NCBI GenBank assembly: GCA_963843605.1
Contig: CAWJLA010000005.1
Location: 372,001-436,000, forward strand
Source of the DNA: FEN-1297 sp963843605
Lineage (GTDB): Bacteria; Bacteroidota; Ignavibacteria; Ignavibacteriales; Ignavibacteriaceae
Direction: 5' to 3'
Length of the DNA: 64,000 nucleotides
Shown here: piece after piece, positions 1 to 9,175 of the stretch
Layout of the letters: each line of letters opens with the position of its first letter
Position numbering within the stretch: the first letter of the stretch is position 1
Made by a program: the position numbers and the translations under genes
The notes under the pieces: generated by a model
What the model was told of the DNA's origin: nothing
The model's database searches: none
What the model saw: the letters and a program-made list of their open reading frames with translations, nothing else

Positions 1-487
1 TAACAACTTCAACTCCGATGTGTCTTGCTGTCTGAAATCCGAACGTCGGAATACCATGAGGAAGGTCAAGATCATTATCAATTGTTTTGGGAACGTGAAC
101 TACTTTTATTCTGCCGTCGGCCATTTCATTTACCTTCATTGCGCTGAATGCTGTATCATCGCCGCCGATCGATATCAGTTTGTCTACATTTAGTCTTAAT
201 AAGGATGTAACAGTGTTCTCGAGGTGCTTTTTGTCTTTGGTAGGATTATTTCTTGCAATTCCTATATATGAACCTCCGCGGAAATGGATCCGGCTGACAT
301 TCTCAATTGTAAGTTCTTTTACGTGAGAAATATCCCCCTCCATAATCCATTTAAATCCGTCCCTTATCCCTATTACGTCCACACCTTCAAGTACTGCTCT
401 TATTGTTGCCGCGCCGATTACGCTGTTGATTCCAGGTGCCGGACCGCCTCCTACTAAAATTGCCAATTTTTTAGGTGCTATGGACAT
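1..487 (-). CDS. 6-phosphofructokinase, probably PPi-dependent type (3' part missing)
   Basis: The first 162 codons of a phosphofructokinase; the gene runs off the left edge of the window. It phosphorylates fructose 6-phosphate in glycolysis. The N-terminus carries a glycine-rich loop (VGGGPAPGINSVI, residues 12-24), a GGSYIG segment (71-76) and the active-site motif PKTIDND (133-139). ATP-dependent enzymes have GGDG and PGTIDND at the phosphoryl-donor site; here the residues are GGDD (108-111) and PKTIDND. Asp and Lys at these two places are the known signature of pyrophosphate-dependent PFKs. The ATG start at 487 gives MSIAPKKLAIL. Family assignment is firm; donor preference is inferred from two residues. 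Confidence 0.9.
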   Translation of the reverse strand, partial: MSIAPKKLAILVGGGPAPGINSVIGAATIRAVLEGVDVIGIRDGFKWIMEGDISHVKELTIENVSRIHFRGGSYIGIARNNPTKDKKHLENTVTSLLRLNVDKLISIGGDDTAFSAMKVNEMADGRIKVVHVPKTIDNDLDLPHGIPTFGFQTARHIGVEVV

Positions 488-714
488 CGCTTACTCCTTT
501 ATTGATGTTGAGAAGTTGCTAACTAATATAACTTTTATATTCTTTTTTTTCTAAGTTATTTTTGATGACCGGAATATTACAACAAATATTTCGAAGAACC
601 CTGAATTTATATTTCCCCTTTATCCCCTCTTAACATAATTTTCAAAAGCAGAAGCTTTCAATAATATAAAAATGTTTCCTAAATTTAACAATTAATCTAA
701 CTGCTTTAAAACAA

Positions 715-742
715 GAAATCCATTGTTTTCACAATGGATTTC
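715..742 (-). terminator. Rho-independent terminator downstream of pcrA
   Basis: A perfect 11-bp stem (715-725 with 732-742) and 6-nt loop lie 22 bp past the helicase stop codon. Read on the minus strand the hairpin is followed by TTGTTTTAAA. An eight-A run on its other side could let it act weakly in both directions. Confidence 0.75.
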
Positions 743-764
743 AAAAAAAATGGTACCGCTAAAT

Positions 765-2948
765 CTATAAAACTTTGAGTTTCGCAAATTTCAGCATCAA
801 TTGTTTTATGTTATTGCCTTCGAAAACCACAGTTGCCTTCTGCATTTCACCGGCGCCTGTTACCTGGGTTACTTTCCCGAGTCCGAATTTTTCATGCATC
901 ACCCGGCTGCCGGCACGTAAAGCTTTGTTGTCCTGATCAAAATCTTCGTAATCTACCTTTTCGAAATATTCGTAGTACATTTCCTTTTTCGATTTGCGGT
1001 TTGATGATTTCCTTCCGATACCTCCGTTTACCTCGGAATAAACATTAGGATCGAGCTCATCGATAAACCTCGATCTGCTTTGGTAGGCAACTTCACCGAA
1101 ACGGTATCTGGACCTTGCGTGCGAAAGAAATACTTTCTGCTGTGCTCTGGTTACCGCTACATAAAACAAACGCCTCTCCTCTTCGATTGAAGCATCGGAA
1201 CTGAATCTGTTTGACAGCGGGAAGATATCTTCTTCGCATCCGGAGATAAAAATCGTAGGAAATTCCAAACCTTTTGCACTGTGAATAGTCATGAAGGTAA
1301 CCACATTCTGGCTCTCTTCGTAATTGTCGATGCCGGAAACAAGTGAAACATCTTCGAGATACTGCTCAAGTTTTGCATCCTTACTAGAATTGGAAAAATC
1401 GCTTAATGCGGATAACAATTCATTTATATTCTCCCAGCGGCCCATCGATTCGGGAGTATTTTCCTCCTTGAATATTCTAAGAATTCCCAGCTCGTCTACA
1501 AGTGCCCTGGACAATTCACCCACGGAAAGTTTGTCTTTCAAATCGATATACTTGTCTAAAAGTATTTTGAAAGCTTTAACGTTTTTTTGAATTCTTTCTT
1601 TTATATCGATAACCTCGAAAACACGCATCATAGTTTCAAACATTGTTATATTATGTTTTCTGGCAAAGGCTATCATTCTTTTAATAGTCGTGCTTCCAAT
1701 TCCTCTCTGCGGAAAATTCATTATCCGGAGAAGGCTTTCTTCATCATTATGATTTGAGATGACGCGCAGGTAAGCAATTATATCTTTTACTTCCTTGCGT
1801 TTATAAAATTCGATGCCGCCGATAATTCTATAAGGGATCTTTTCTTTTCTGAAAATATCTTCCAAAGCTCTCGACTGTGCATTCGTTCTGTATAGGATTG
1901 AAAAATCTTTTAGCGAAAGTTTCTTCTTGGAGATTTCCTGTTTTATGTGTTTTGCAATCTGGAAAGCCTCATCCTTTTCATCGGCGCATTTAATAAGTGT
2001 GAGAAGCTCGCCGTCGTTGTTCTCAGTCCATAGAGTTTTAATTATCTGTTCTTTATTATTTTTTATTACCGAATCGGCCGCGGCCAGAATTGTTTTTGTC
2101 GAACGGTAATTTTGCTCCAGTTTAAATATTTTGTGTTTCGGAAAATCTTTTTCGAAGTCGAGCATATTTGCAATGTTTGCGCCTCGCCAGCTGTAAATGC
2201 TTTGAGCATCATCTCCCACAACGCATATTTTCCCGTCCTTTGTAACAAGTAATTTAAGCAGCTCGTATTGCGCTTTATTTGTATCCTGAAACTCATCTAC
2301 AAGTAAAAATTCAAACCTCTTTTTATACTTCTGATGAATTTTCGGATTGCTGTTAAATAAATCGATTGGCTTCAGCAGAAGGTCATCGAAATCCATAGCA
2401 TTGTTTTCAAACAGCCTCTTTTGATATTCTTCGTATATCTCTGCAATCTTTTCATCATTCGGAGCCATAATATGGTTTTTCTTGAACTCAGGCGGCATTA
2501 TCATATGATTCTTGAGAAAACTTATTTTGTGCTTAACCGAGTTAGAAGTAATACCTTCAATATTTATGTCAAAATTTGAAATAATATTAGAAACGAGTGA
2601 AGTTGAATCTTCTGAATCATAAATCGAAAAATTGCTTCTGTAATTCAGGCTTTTTGCTTCAATTCTTAAAATACGGGCAAAAATAGAATGGAATGTACCC
2701 ATCCAGATATTTTCTGCTTTTTGTCCTACCAATTCCTTAATTCGTTCCTTCATTTCATTGGCAGCTTTATTAGTAAAAGTAAGAGCCAAAATACTTTCCG
2801 GTTCATAACCCTGATCAATTAAATAAGCAACCTTATAAGTCAGAACCCGAGTTTTTCCGGATCCGGCGCCGGCAACTATCATTGACGGTCCGGTAATGAA
2901 TTCAACAGCTTTTTTCTGTTCGCTATTTAATGATTTTAAATTTATCAT
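765..2948 (-). CDS. pcrA: ATP-dependent DNA helicase PcrA/UvrD (superfamily 1A)
   Basis: A 3'-5' DNA helicase for nucleotide excision and mismatch repair and for clearing replication obstacles. At 727 residues it has the usual family length. Visible motifs in order are the Q-motif (LNSEQKKAV, 7-15), Walker A (GAGSGKT, 27-33), Walker B (DEFQDTN, about 220), QSIYSWRGA, QNYRST, TIHSAKGLEFP and VAVTRAQQ. The C-terminus (GSRVMHEKFGLGKV onward) is the Tudor-like RNA polymerase-contacting domain typical of PcrA/UvrD, which separates it from Rep. It stands alone, with a terminator just downstream. PcrA and UvrD cannot be told apart with certainty by eye. Confidence 0.95.
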   Translation of the reverse strand: MINLKSLNSEQKKAVEFITGPSMIVAGAGSGKTRVLTYKVAYLIDQGYEPESILALTFTNKAANEMKERIKELVGQKAENIWMGTFHSIFARILRIEAKSLNYRSNFSIYDSEDSTSLVSNIISNFDINIEGITSNSVKHKISFLKNHMIMPPEFKKNHIMAPNDEKIAEIYEEYQKRLFENNAMDFDDLLLKPIDLFNSNPKIHQKYKKRFEFLLVDEFQDTNKAQYELLKLLVTKDGKICVVGDDAQSIYSWRGANIANMLDFEKDFPKHKIFKLEQNYRSTKTILAAADSVIKNNKEQIIKTLWTENNDGELLTLIKCADEKDEAFQIAKHIKQEISKKKLSLKDFSILYRTNAQSRALEDIFRKEKIPYRIIGGIEFYKRKEVKDIIAYLRVISNHNDEESLLRIMNFPQRGIGSTTIKRMIAFARKHNITMFETMMRVFEVIDIKERIQKNVKAFKILLDKYIDLKDKLSVGELSRALVDELGILRIFKEENTPESMGRWENINELLSALSDFSNSSKDAKLEQYLEDVSLVSGIDNYEESQNVVTFMTIHSAKGLEFPTIFISGCEEDIFPLSNRFSSDASIEEERRLFYVAVTRAQQKVFLSHARSRYRFGEVAYQSRSRFIDELDPNVYSEVNGGIGRKSSNRKSKKEMYYEYFEKVDYEDFDQDNKALRAGSRVMHEKFGLGKVTQVTGAGEMQKATVVFEGNNIKQLMLKFAKLKVL

Positions 2949-3317
2949 AAGCTTATTTTATTGTTGAAATTGGTGGTAATTTAAGGTGCAAATATAATGA
3001 ATTGCCCGGCGAATTAAAAGGAAAGAAAAAAGTCTATTTTAGGAATAATATTTAATGGATAGCCTGTTGTAGATTGACTATTGCTGATTGAATATTGACG
3101 ATTTTTTAAAGAATTCATAAATATGAAGTTAAACGAGATTTTTTACTTTTATCCGTAAAAGAACTGACCTAAACTGATATTTTTAAGATAAAAATATGTT
3201 TTGACAGACTCTTTTCAACAAGCTCAACGACCTACCACCAACCTCCTACATCCCTTTTCAACAATCTCAACGTCCTTTTAGAAGGTCACTACAAAACATA
3301 GACAACCTACCACCACC
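2949..3317. other. Intergenic region with short direct repeats
   Basis: About 370 bp between pcrA and hemF, both on the minus strand, so it holds the pcrA promoter side and the hemF 3' end. No gene is seen. It is AT-rich up to about 3200, followed by a C-rich stretch with the 23-bp near-repeat listed separately. The ten-base string CCTACCACCA occurs at 3231 and again at 3306, next to the hemF stop codon. Confidence 0.6.
3211..3276. repeat. Two 23-bp direct repeats, 43 bp apart
   Basis: Copies at 3211-3233 and 3254-3276 start CTTTTCAACAAGCTCAACG and CTTTTCAACAATCTCAACG and differ at two positions. On the minus strand the core reads TTGAGCTTGTTGAAAAG. The pattern looks like a remnant of a dispersed intergenic repeat rather than coding sequence. 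Confidence 0.6.
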
Positions 3318-4205
3318 TCAGATACCCCAATCCGTGGGCTGGTAATATTTCATCATTTCATATTGCGGTGTTCCTTGTTCCGGCTGCCAGTTGTAAGGAA
3401 AAATAACTTCGGGCGGCATTGACATCAATATTGATTCGATCCGGCCTCCGGTTTGTAAACCGAATAATGTTCCGCGGTCGTATATTAAATTAAATTCTAC
3501 ATATCTACCCCTTCGGATCAGCTGGAATTTTTTATCGTCACTGTTAAATGGTTCGTTTTTTCTTTTTTCGATGATTGGCAGGTATATTTCCATAAAGGAA
3601 TTTCCTATCGATTTTATAAGATCAAAGTTTTTCCGATCCCTGCCGTCAAGATAGTCGAAGAAAATCCCTCCGATTCCCCTCATTTCATTCCTGTGCTTTA
3701 CGGTAAAATATTCGTCGCACTCCTTCTTATATTCCGCATAGGAGCCGGGTATTACCGAGTTGCATGCGGACTTAAGAGTATTATGAAAAAATTTGAAATC
3801 GTCAGTTTGCGGATAATAAGGTGTCAGATCAATTCCTCCGCCGAACCAGCTGCCGCTGTTTTCGGTTTCAAAATAACGAACGTTCATATGAATTGTAGGT
3901 ATCTTAGGCGAGTACGGATGAATCACTATTGAAATTCCGCATGCTGAAAAAGCACCTCTCTTTACTTTCAATTGCTTTGAAAAATTCTCCGGTAATTCCC
4001 CGCCGACAGAAGAAGTATTAACTCCCCCTTTTTCAAATATTTCTCCGTTTGAGATTACTCTTGTAATTCCTCCGCCGTCTTCGCTATGTTTCCATTTGTC
4101 TTCTATAAATACGTTATTATCCAGAGCCTCCAGCTTGCCACATATTTCATTCTGCAGAGAATATATAAATTTCTCGGTTTCTTTAAATAAGCCTGATTGT
4201 TTCAT
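3318..4205 (-). CDS. hemF: Oxygen-dependent coproporphyrinogen III oxidase
   Basis: Converts coproporphyrinogen III to protoporphyrinogen IX using O2, a late step of haem synthesis in the cytoplasm. The 295-residue length is normal for HemF. Family hallmarks are SWFGGGIDLTPYYP in the middle, the conserved KRGAFSACGISIVIHP segment, a GIGGIFFDYLD motif, GRYVEFNLIYDRGT, and the C-terminal LMSMPPEVIFPYNWQPE. An O2-using rather than radical-SAM (HemN) enzyme means the organism can make haem in the presence of oxygen. No other haem genes are adjacent. The ATG at 4205 is the first in frame and gives MKQSGLFKE. Confidence 0.96.
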   Translation of the reverse strand: MKQSGLFKETEKFIYSLQNEICGKLEALDNNVFIEDKWKHSEDGGGITRVISNGEIFEKGGVNTSSVGGELPENFSKQLKVKRGAFSACGISIVIHPYSPKIPTIHMNVRYFETENSGSWFGGGIDLTPYYPQTDDFKFFHNTLKSACNSVIPGSYAEYKKECDEYFTVKHRNEMRGIGGIFFDYLDGRDRKNFDLIKSIGNSFMEIYLPIIEKRKNEPFNSDDKKFQLIRRGRYVEFNLIYDRGTLFGLQTGGRIESILMSMPPEVIFPYNWQPEQGTPQYEMMKYYQPTDWGI

Positions 4206-4418
4206 TATTTCTAAAAATTAATTTTTTAAATATTTATTTAAATGTTACGTTTGTATTCATCAATTATACACGCCATATTACCTTCTCAAACATCTTTACA
4301 ATAATATAATAACTTTTAATTATATTTGATTTAATACTAATTACAATACCGATCATTATTGAAAATATTAAAGACTTACCTGTGCCGATTATTTACCGGA
4401 TAAACATTAATCAAAATT

Positions 4419-6395
4419 ATGAAAAGTATATTTATATTTTTTCTACTAATTAATCTAACCATTTATGCACAGGAATCTGCCTCAACCGCTTCACAACTTA
4501 CCGGTAAAAGTTATACGGGAAATCATAAAACAAAATCAACTTCAATCCGGATTAATGCCGTTAATATTTACGGCAATTTAAATGAACTTGTAATACCTGT
4601 CGGCTTTCCGGACAAGCCGAATACAATACAGTATCCTTATTTAAGTAATAATCCGCTGTATCCGGTTGTCGGACAATTTCCTGGCGGTACTTTACTTTCG
4701 GATTTTATAAAAACACACGGCGGCAGAATTGCGGAAAATTTGTGGTTTGAACCTGCATTTAATCATTATTTTACCACCGAATCAGGGGGATTATACAAAG
4801 TAAATTTTCATTTCATAAAAAAAGCCGACGGCACCCGGTATTTAACCAAACACGACTTCGGTTATTTCGAAAAACTCAATAAACACGATTTCAACGTTGT
4901 TATCGGTCAGTGGCGAAAAATAGTTTCTGAAGTTGCGGACAATATGTATGCGGAAAACCATCACGTTTTCGACAACATCGACTTACTTCATTTTACTTTT
5001 GAGGGACTGACAAAGCGTGAATTCTGGAACGGCATAAACGGCGGAACGGTTATGTTTAACGTTAATTTAACCTCTCCGGACGGGAAAATAATTTATAAAG
5101 ACAAGCCGGTCTCAATTCAAATTAAAACTTCGGCAATACCGCATGAATACATGCATTTAATAGGCGCTCTGGCCGGCTACCCGCCCACCGGAAATCCTGG
5201 TACAGGTTTCAGCGGATTTCCGGACAGAGGCATAGAAAAACAATTAACTATCGACGGACATAACAATATGCTGTGGACGTACGACATGATGTATCACAAC
5301 GCTTCTCTTCTTCCGCTGCATTCACTTTACGGTTTGCCGCCCATTTTATCTCACGATTTAATTTTCCTCGGCTGGATTAAGCCCGACGAAATAAAAGTAA
5401 TTGATGAAAATAATTACCTGGATTTTTCGGATATAAAACTGGCGGACGTTAATTATCCGCTGACGCCGCTGCAAATAAATGACGGGTACTGCAGAATTGC
5501 AAAGGTAATGATACATAAAAATTATTCTGACGGTTTGAGCGAATACTTCTTAATAGAATATCATGCTGCATCCGAATTCGATAAAGCATTCGAAAACTAT
5601 GCCGAGTTTCCGGTATCCGGCTATAATACCGGCGTACTGATCTGGCATATAAAGGAGAAGACAAATCTTATCGATATAAGAAGAGACGATATGATCGAAT
5701 TGGAAGCTGCCGTTCCTTATAACGGATGGTACGGCAGCGCTGTACCGAACGATAGCTACCCGAGAAACTATAAGCGCCCTAAAGGCTGGAACGGAATTTA
5801 TAACGGCGATAATAATTATCTGGATGATGACCGGAGAGATTCTAATGGCAGGTATTATTATTTACCCGAAGGCGGAGAGCATATCTGGGAAAAAACAGTT
5901 AAATATGATTCAGGCAATACCTTCGGCTGGGATCCGACCGGTACAAGAAAGTTTATGAGACTCCAAAGTATGAGCTCAGATTTTTTCGGAAATACGACAG
6001 TCAAAGGCCATTTAACCGAAAAAATGACCGATGCTACCAGACCATCAACAATGGACTGGGGCGGCTATTACGGCCCGGAACAATTCAATGATCCGGTTAA
6101 AACTCATATTGCCATAACTAATATTACAAGGCGTAAAGGATATATGACGGTGAAGGTATTTTATAATTACTGGACAGGAGAAATTTCAAAAAATTCGGTA
6201 ATGAGCGGAAATGTTATGATCGCTGGAAATTTAATTATAGATGAGGGAGTAACGTTAACTGTAAAACCGGGAACCGTAATTAATTACTGCAAAGGTTCAT
6301 CAATAAAAGTAAAAGGAAGACTTGTTCTGCCCGATCCGCCGGACGGTCAAGTTAAATTCAAGTCATGCACCGAAAAGTCCGCCCCGGGTAATTGA
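4419..6395 (+). CDS. Secreted M6-like metalloprotease, possibly truncated
   Basis: A 658-residue exported protein. The signal peptide is MKSIFIFFLLINLTIYAQ, with probable cleavage after Ala-Gln. Zinc-protease motif HEYMH is at residues 242-246, followed by a Gly/Pro-rich stretch and NMLWTYDMMYHN, resembling the immune-inhibitor-A (M6) family, where a downstream Asp or His completes the zinc site. The C-terminus (VTLTVKPGTVINY...KVKGRL) reads like the start of a right-handed beta-helix and then stops at SAPGN. Related repeats usually continue with a Trp after PGN; here that codon is TGA. No sorting domain follows. The gene is divergent from hemF across 213 bp. Protease class is likely; truncation is an inference. 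Confidence 0.75.
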   Translation: MKSIFIFFLLINLTIYAQESASTASQLTGKSYTGNHKTKSTSIRINAVNIYGNLNELVIPVGFPDKPNTIQYPYLSNNPLYPVVGQFPGGTLLSDFIKTHGGRIAENLWFEPAFNHYFTTESGGLYKVNFHFIKKADGTRYLTKHDFGYFEKLNKHDFNVVIGQWRKIVSEVADNMYAENHHVFDNIDLLHFTFEGLTKREFWNGINGGTVMFNVNLTSPDGKIIYKDKPVSIQIKTSAIPHEYMHLIGALAGYPPTGNPGTGFSGFPDRGIEKQLTIDGHNNMLWTYDMMYHNASLLPLHSLYGLPPILSHDLIFLGWIKPDEIKVIDENNYLDFSDIKLADVNYPLTPLQINDGYCRIAKVMIHKNYSDGLSEYFLIEYHAASEFDKAFENYAEFPVSGYNTGVLIWHIKEKTNLIDIRRDDMIELEAAVPYNGWYGSAVPNDSYPRNYKRPKGWNGIYNGDNNYLDDDRRDSNGRYYYLPEGGEHIWEKTVKYDSGNTFGWDPTGTRKFMRLQSMSSDFFGNTTVKGHLTEKMTDATRPSTMDWGGYYGPEQFNDPVKTHIAITNITRRKGYMTVKVFYNYWTGEISKNSVMSGNVMIAGNLIIDEGVTLTVKPGTVINYCKGSSIKVKGRLVLPDPPDGQVKFKSCTEKSAPGN

Positions 6396-6689
6396 AGCGA
6401 AAAGCTCTGACTAGTAAAATTAATTTCCTCCCGAAACATACTTCCCCAATTGAATGAAGTTCTTTTTTCAATCTACATTATGCAAATTCTAAAATTTTAA
6501 CAAATGTATCTCGGGTATTGCGTTAAGTGTTTAGATGCCGCATAGCTTAAACAATTACTGTAAATAACATAAAATAAAGTGAAGAACAACACTTCGCCTT
6601 AAAATTATTTTAATGCCGGTTGCAGATCATAAATGAGTTTTATACTTTGGGTTCAAGATAATATCCTACCAAATTAAAAAGAGGGCCAT
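6396..6689. other. Intergenic region upstream of ferritin
   Basis: About 290 bp with no gene. The reading frame of the protease does not continue after its stop codon. The last 100 bp before the ferritin start should contain its promoter, but I see no convincing -35/-10 pair or Fur-type palindrome. Confidence 0.5.
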
Positions 6690-7187
6690 ATGATAAAAGA
6701 TAAAATTATCGACGCATTAAACAACCAGCTGAACTCTGAACTATTTTCGTCTTACAAATATTTAGCAATGGCTGCATATTTTGAGAATGAAAACCTAAGC
6801 GGATTTTCTCATTGGATGAAATTACAGTCGCAGGAAGAGTACGGTCACGCAATGAAGTTTTACGGTTATATACTTGAGGTCGGCGCTAAAGTTAAATTGC
6901 AAAAGATCGAACCGTCTAAGGACGGCTGGAAATCGGTTAAAGATATTTTTGAAGAAACTTTAAAGCATGAGCAGGAAGTTACTAAATCAATTTATGATAT
7001 TATGGATCTTACAATCTCAGAGAAAGACCACGCGACAAGTATATTTCTTCAGTGGTTTGTGAATGAACAAGTAGAAGAGGAATCAACCGCAGGCAAGATT
7101 TTAGAAAAGATTAAACTTGTCGGCGATGCTAAAAGCGGGTTATTCCTTCTTGACCGCGAAATGGGTATGAGAGCAAGGCAAGCATAA
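6690..7187 (+). CDS. ftnA: Non-haem bacterial ferritin
   Basis: An iron-storage protein that oxidises Fe(II) and stores it as a mineral in a 24-mer shell. All ferroxidase ligands of E. coli FtnA are present at the same numbers: Glu17, Glu50, His53, Glu94, Gln127 and Glu130. No haem-binding Met of bacterioferritin type is evident. The 165-residue length is exactly the family norm. A good Shine-Dalgarno (AGAGGG) precedes ATG 6690. The gene converges on nuoF, with a long hairpin between them. Confidence 0.97.
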   Translation: MIKDKIIDALNNQLNSELFSSYKYLAMAAYFENENLSGFSHWMKLQSQEEYGHAMKFYGYILEVGAKVKLQKIEPSKDGWKSVKDIFEETLKHEQEVTKSIYDIMDLTISEKDHATSIFLQWFVNEQVEEESTAGKILEKIKLVGDAKSGLFLLDREMGMRARQA

Positions 7188-7228
7188 ATTAGTTCTATAA
7201 TGCAGAACTTTTCGGAAGTAAATGTCTA

Positions 7229-7276
7229 AGCGGAGTTGAATAAATGACAAAAAAAATGTCATGGTTCAACTCCGCT
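7229..7276. repeat. Large hairpin between ferritin and nuoF, REP-like
   Basis: Arms at 7229-7240 and 7265-7276 form a perfect 12-bp stem. Nested inside is a second 6-bp stem (ATGACA 7244-7249 with TGTCAT 7257-7262) around an A-run. There is no U-tract outside the stem, so it is not a classical terminator, although its position between convergent genes fits that role. The minus-strand string TGAGCGGAGTTGAACCATGA resembles TGAGCGAAGTCGAAGCATGA inside the repeat at 44924-45053, which suggests one dispersed palindromic family. Confidence 0.65.
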
Positions 7277-7324
7277 CACCATAACAATAGAACAAAATTA
7301 TAAACTAAATATTACCATCGAAAT

Positions 7325-8647
7325 TTAATTTTTCACTTCGGCAAGAGGTAATGCAGTGTGCCTCATAGAATGCACCTTATTAGCAACAGGCAGTTCGACG
7401 GATTTTTTTACCCTCTGTTCAAAATAATCTCTGAATCTGGTAACCATGTATCTTACCGGCCAGGCAGCTGCTTCTCCCAGCGCACAGATAGTATTTCCTT
7501 CAATATTTGAAGCAACGCTTATAAGCATATCCAAATCGTGGGTTGAGCCTTCACCTCTGGCTATTCTGTTCAAAGTTTTCTCCAGCCAGCCTGTTCCTTC
7601 GCGGCAGGGGGTGCATTGCCCGCAGCTTTCATGATGATAAAACTTTGCTATTCTTGCAAGTACTTTTACCAGATCTGTATCTTCATCCATTACAATAACA
7701 CCGGCAGTACCAATTGAAGAGCCGGCGGCTTTTAAAGATTCGGCATCCATCTTTACGCCTTCAAGCTGGTCGCCCCTGAGCGGCGGCATGGAAGATCCGC
7801 CGGGAATAACGCATAATATTTTTTTATTGCCCGGAACACCTCCTGCAATATTATAAATAAGATCGGTCAGTAAAATTCCCGAAGGCAATTCATATATTCC
7901 GGGTTTATTAACATGACCGCTAACTCCGTACAATATGGTTCCGGGATGCTTTGGTTCGCCTATTTTAGAAAACCATTCCCAGCCCTTATTAATTATTGCA
8001 GGAACGTTTGTAATTGTTTCAACATTATTTATGGTGGTAGGACAGCCCCATAAACCGTTCTGTGCCGGGAACGGAGGTTTAACACGCGGATATCCTCTTT
8101 TGCCTTCCAGGGAATTCATTAAAGAAGATTCCTCGCCGCATATATAAGCACCTGCACCTTTATGAATATAAACGTTTACGAAGAAATCAGTACCGAAAGT
8201 TTTTTTCATCTTTTCACCGACGTATCCGGCCGCATAAGCATCATCAAGCGCCTTCTGAAGCAGTTTTATCCATTTATGGTATTCGCCTCTGATATAAATG
8301 TATGCCGTAGGAGATTGAATAGCATAAGCAGCAATCAATATTCCTTCGATTAATTGATGCGGATTGAATTCAAAGATCTGACGGTCTTTAAATGATCCGG
8401 GTTCGCTTTCATCGCCGTTAATGCAGAGATATTTCGGTTTATTTGTCGACTTCGGCATGAAGCTCCATTTCAGTCCCGCGGAGAAAGCCGCGCCGCCTCT
8501 TCCGCGCAATCCAGATTTCTTTACCTGATCGATAATATCGTCGGGAGTTTGGCTAAAAGCTTTTTTTGCTGCGGTATATCCGCCGTTTTCAACGTAAACA
8601 TTAATTAGATGAAAATCTTTTATATCCGGTAATACAATCTTTTCCAT
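7325..8647 (-). CDS. nuoF: NADH-quinone oxidoreductase subunit F (NADH- and FMN-binding)
   Basis: The entry point of electrons into complex I: it binds NADH, FMN and one 4Fe-4S cluster (N3). FMN/NADH-binding segments GLRGRGGAAFSAGLKW and CNGDESEPGSFKDR are near the N-terminus, with GAGAYICGEESSLMNSLEG in the middle. Cluster ligands lie in ESCGQCTPCREGTGW plus the later Cys of TICALGEAA. Length is 440 residues, normal for the family. It starts directly after the nuoE stop codon, so the two are translationally coupled. It is the last nuo gene here; nuoG and later subunits are not in the window. Confidence 0.97.
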   Translation of the reverse strand: MEKIVLPDIKDFHLINVYVENGGYTAAKKAFSQTPDDIIDQVKKSGLRGRGGAAFSAGLKWSFMPKSTNKPKYLCINGDESEPGSFKDRQIFEFNPHQLIEGILIAAYAIQSPTAYIYIRGEYHKWIKLLQKALDDAYAAGYVGEKMKKTFGTDFFVNVYIHKGAGAYICGEESSLMNSLEGKRGYPRVKPPFPAQNGLWGCPTTINNVETITNVPAIINKGWEWFSKIGEPKHPGTILYGVSGHVNKPGIYELPSGILLTDLIYNIAGGVPGNKKILCVIPGGSSMPPLRGDQLEGVKMDAESLKAAGSSIGTAGVIVMDEDTDLVKVLARIAKFYHHESCGQCTPCREGTGWLEKTLNRIARGEGSTHDLDMLISVASNIEGNTICALGEAAAWPVRYMVTRFRDYFEQRVKKSVELPVANKVHSMRHTALPLAEVKN

Positions 8648-9130
8648 TTAGTTTTTTTGTTTTAAAGATTCTAAAATTTGATCTACCTGTTCTACACTTA
8701 AATTCTCGTAAAAGTCCTCGTTAACGGCTATCATCGGCGCAGTACCGCACGATCCCATACATTCCACTTCTTCCAATGAAAATAATTTATCTTCGGTTAA
8801 CCCGCCGTTATCGATATTTAATTTTTCTTTTACATGATCATAAAGTTTATATCCGCCTCTTAACATGCACGATACGTTAGTGCACACCTGGAGATGATAC
8901 TTCCCTACCGGTTTCTGGTGGAACATGGTATAGAAGGTTACTACACCCAGTACTTCTTCCGGCGTCATTTCAAGTAAAGACGCGATCTCGTTCATGACTT
9001 CCTGAGTTATATACCCGATTTGTTCCTGTGCTAAATATAAAACCGGCATGACCGCAGGCTTTTTTACAGGATACTTCTTTAATATATCCTTAATCTTATT
9101 AAGATTTTCTTCGGTGAATTTAAATTCCAT
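8648..9130 (-). CDS. nuoE: NADH-quinone oxidoreductase subunit E (2Fe-2S)
   Basis: Thioredoxin-like subunit of the NADH-dehydrogenase module, carrying the N1a 2Fe-2S cluster. The four cysteine ligands appear as CTNVSC and ECMGSC, the typical NuoE arrangement. The N-terminal helical part contains MPVLYLAQEQIGYI and PEEVLGVVTFYTMF, also family hallmarks. At 160 residues it is of standard size. It abuts nuoF with no gap. Upstream it is separated from nuoD by about 510 bp containing a broken four-helix-bundle gene, so transcription from nuoD through to nuoE may be disturbed. Confidence 0.96.
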   Translation of the reverse strand: MEFKFTEENLNKIKDILKKYPVKKPAVMPVLYLAQEQIGYITQEVMNEIASLLEMTPEEVLGVVTFYTMFHQKPVGKYHLQVCTNVSCMLRGGYKLYDHVKEKLNIDNGGLTEDKLFSLEEVECMGSCGTAPMIAVNEDFYENLSVEQVDQILESLKQKN

Positions 9131-9175
9131 GTTTTATTTTGTTTCTTAAATATAAAATCAAGTTTAAGTTCAAGT

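Noticed and set aside
6540..6689. Bacteroidetes-type promoter (TTTG ... TAnnTTTG) before ferritin
   Set aside because: TATACTTTGG is one base out of the consensus spacing and no -33 TTTG stands at the right distance.
7229..7276. Ordinary Rho-independent terminator
   Set aside because: The T-run is inside the loop, not after the stem, and the sequence recurs in another intergenic element; classed as a repeat instead.
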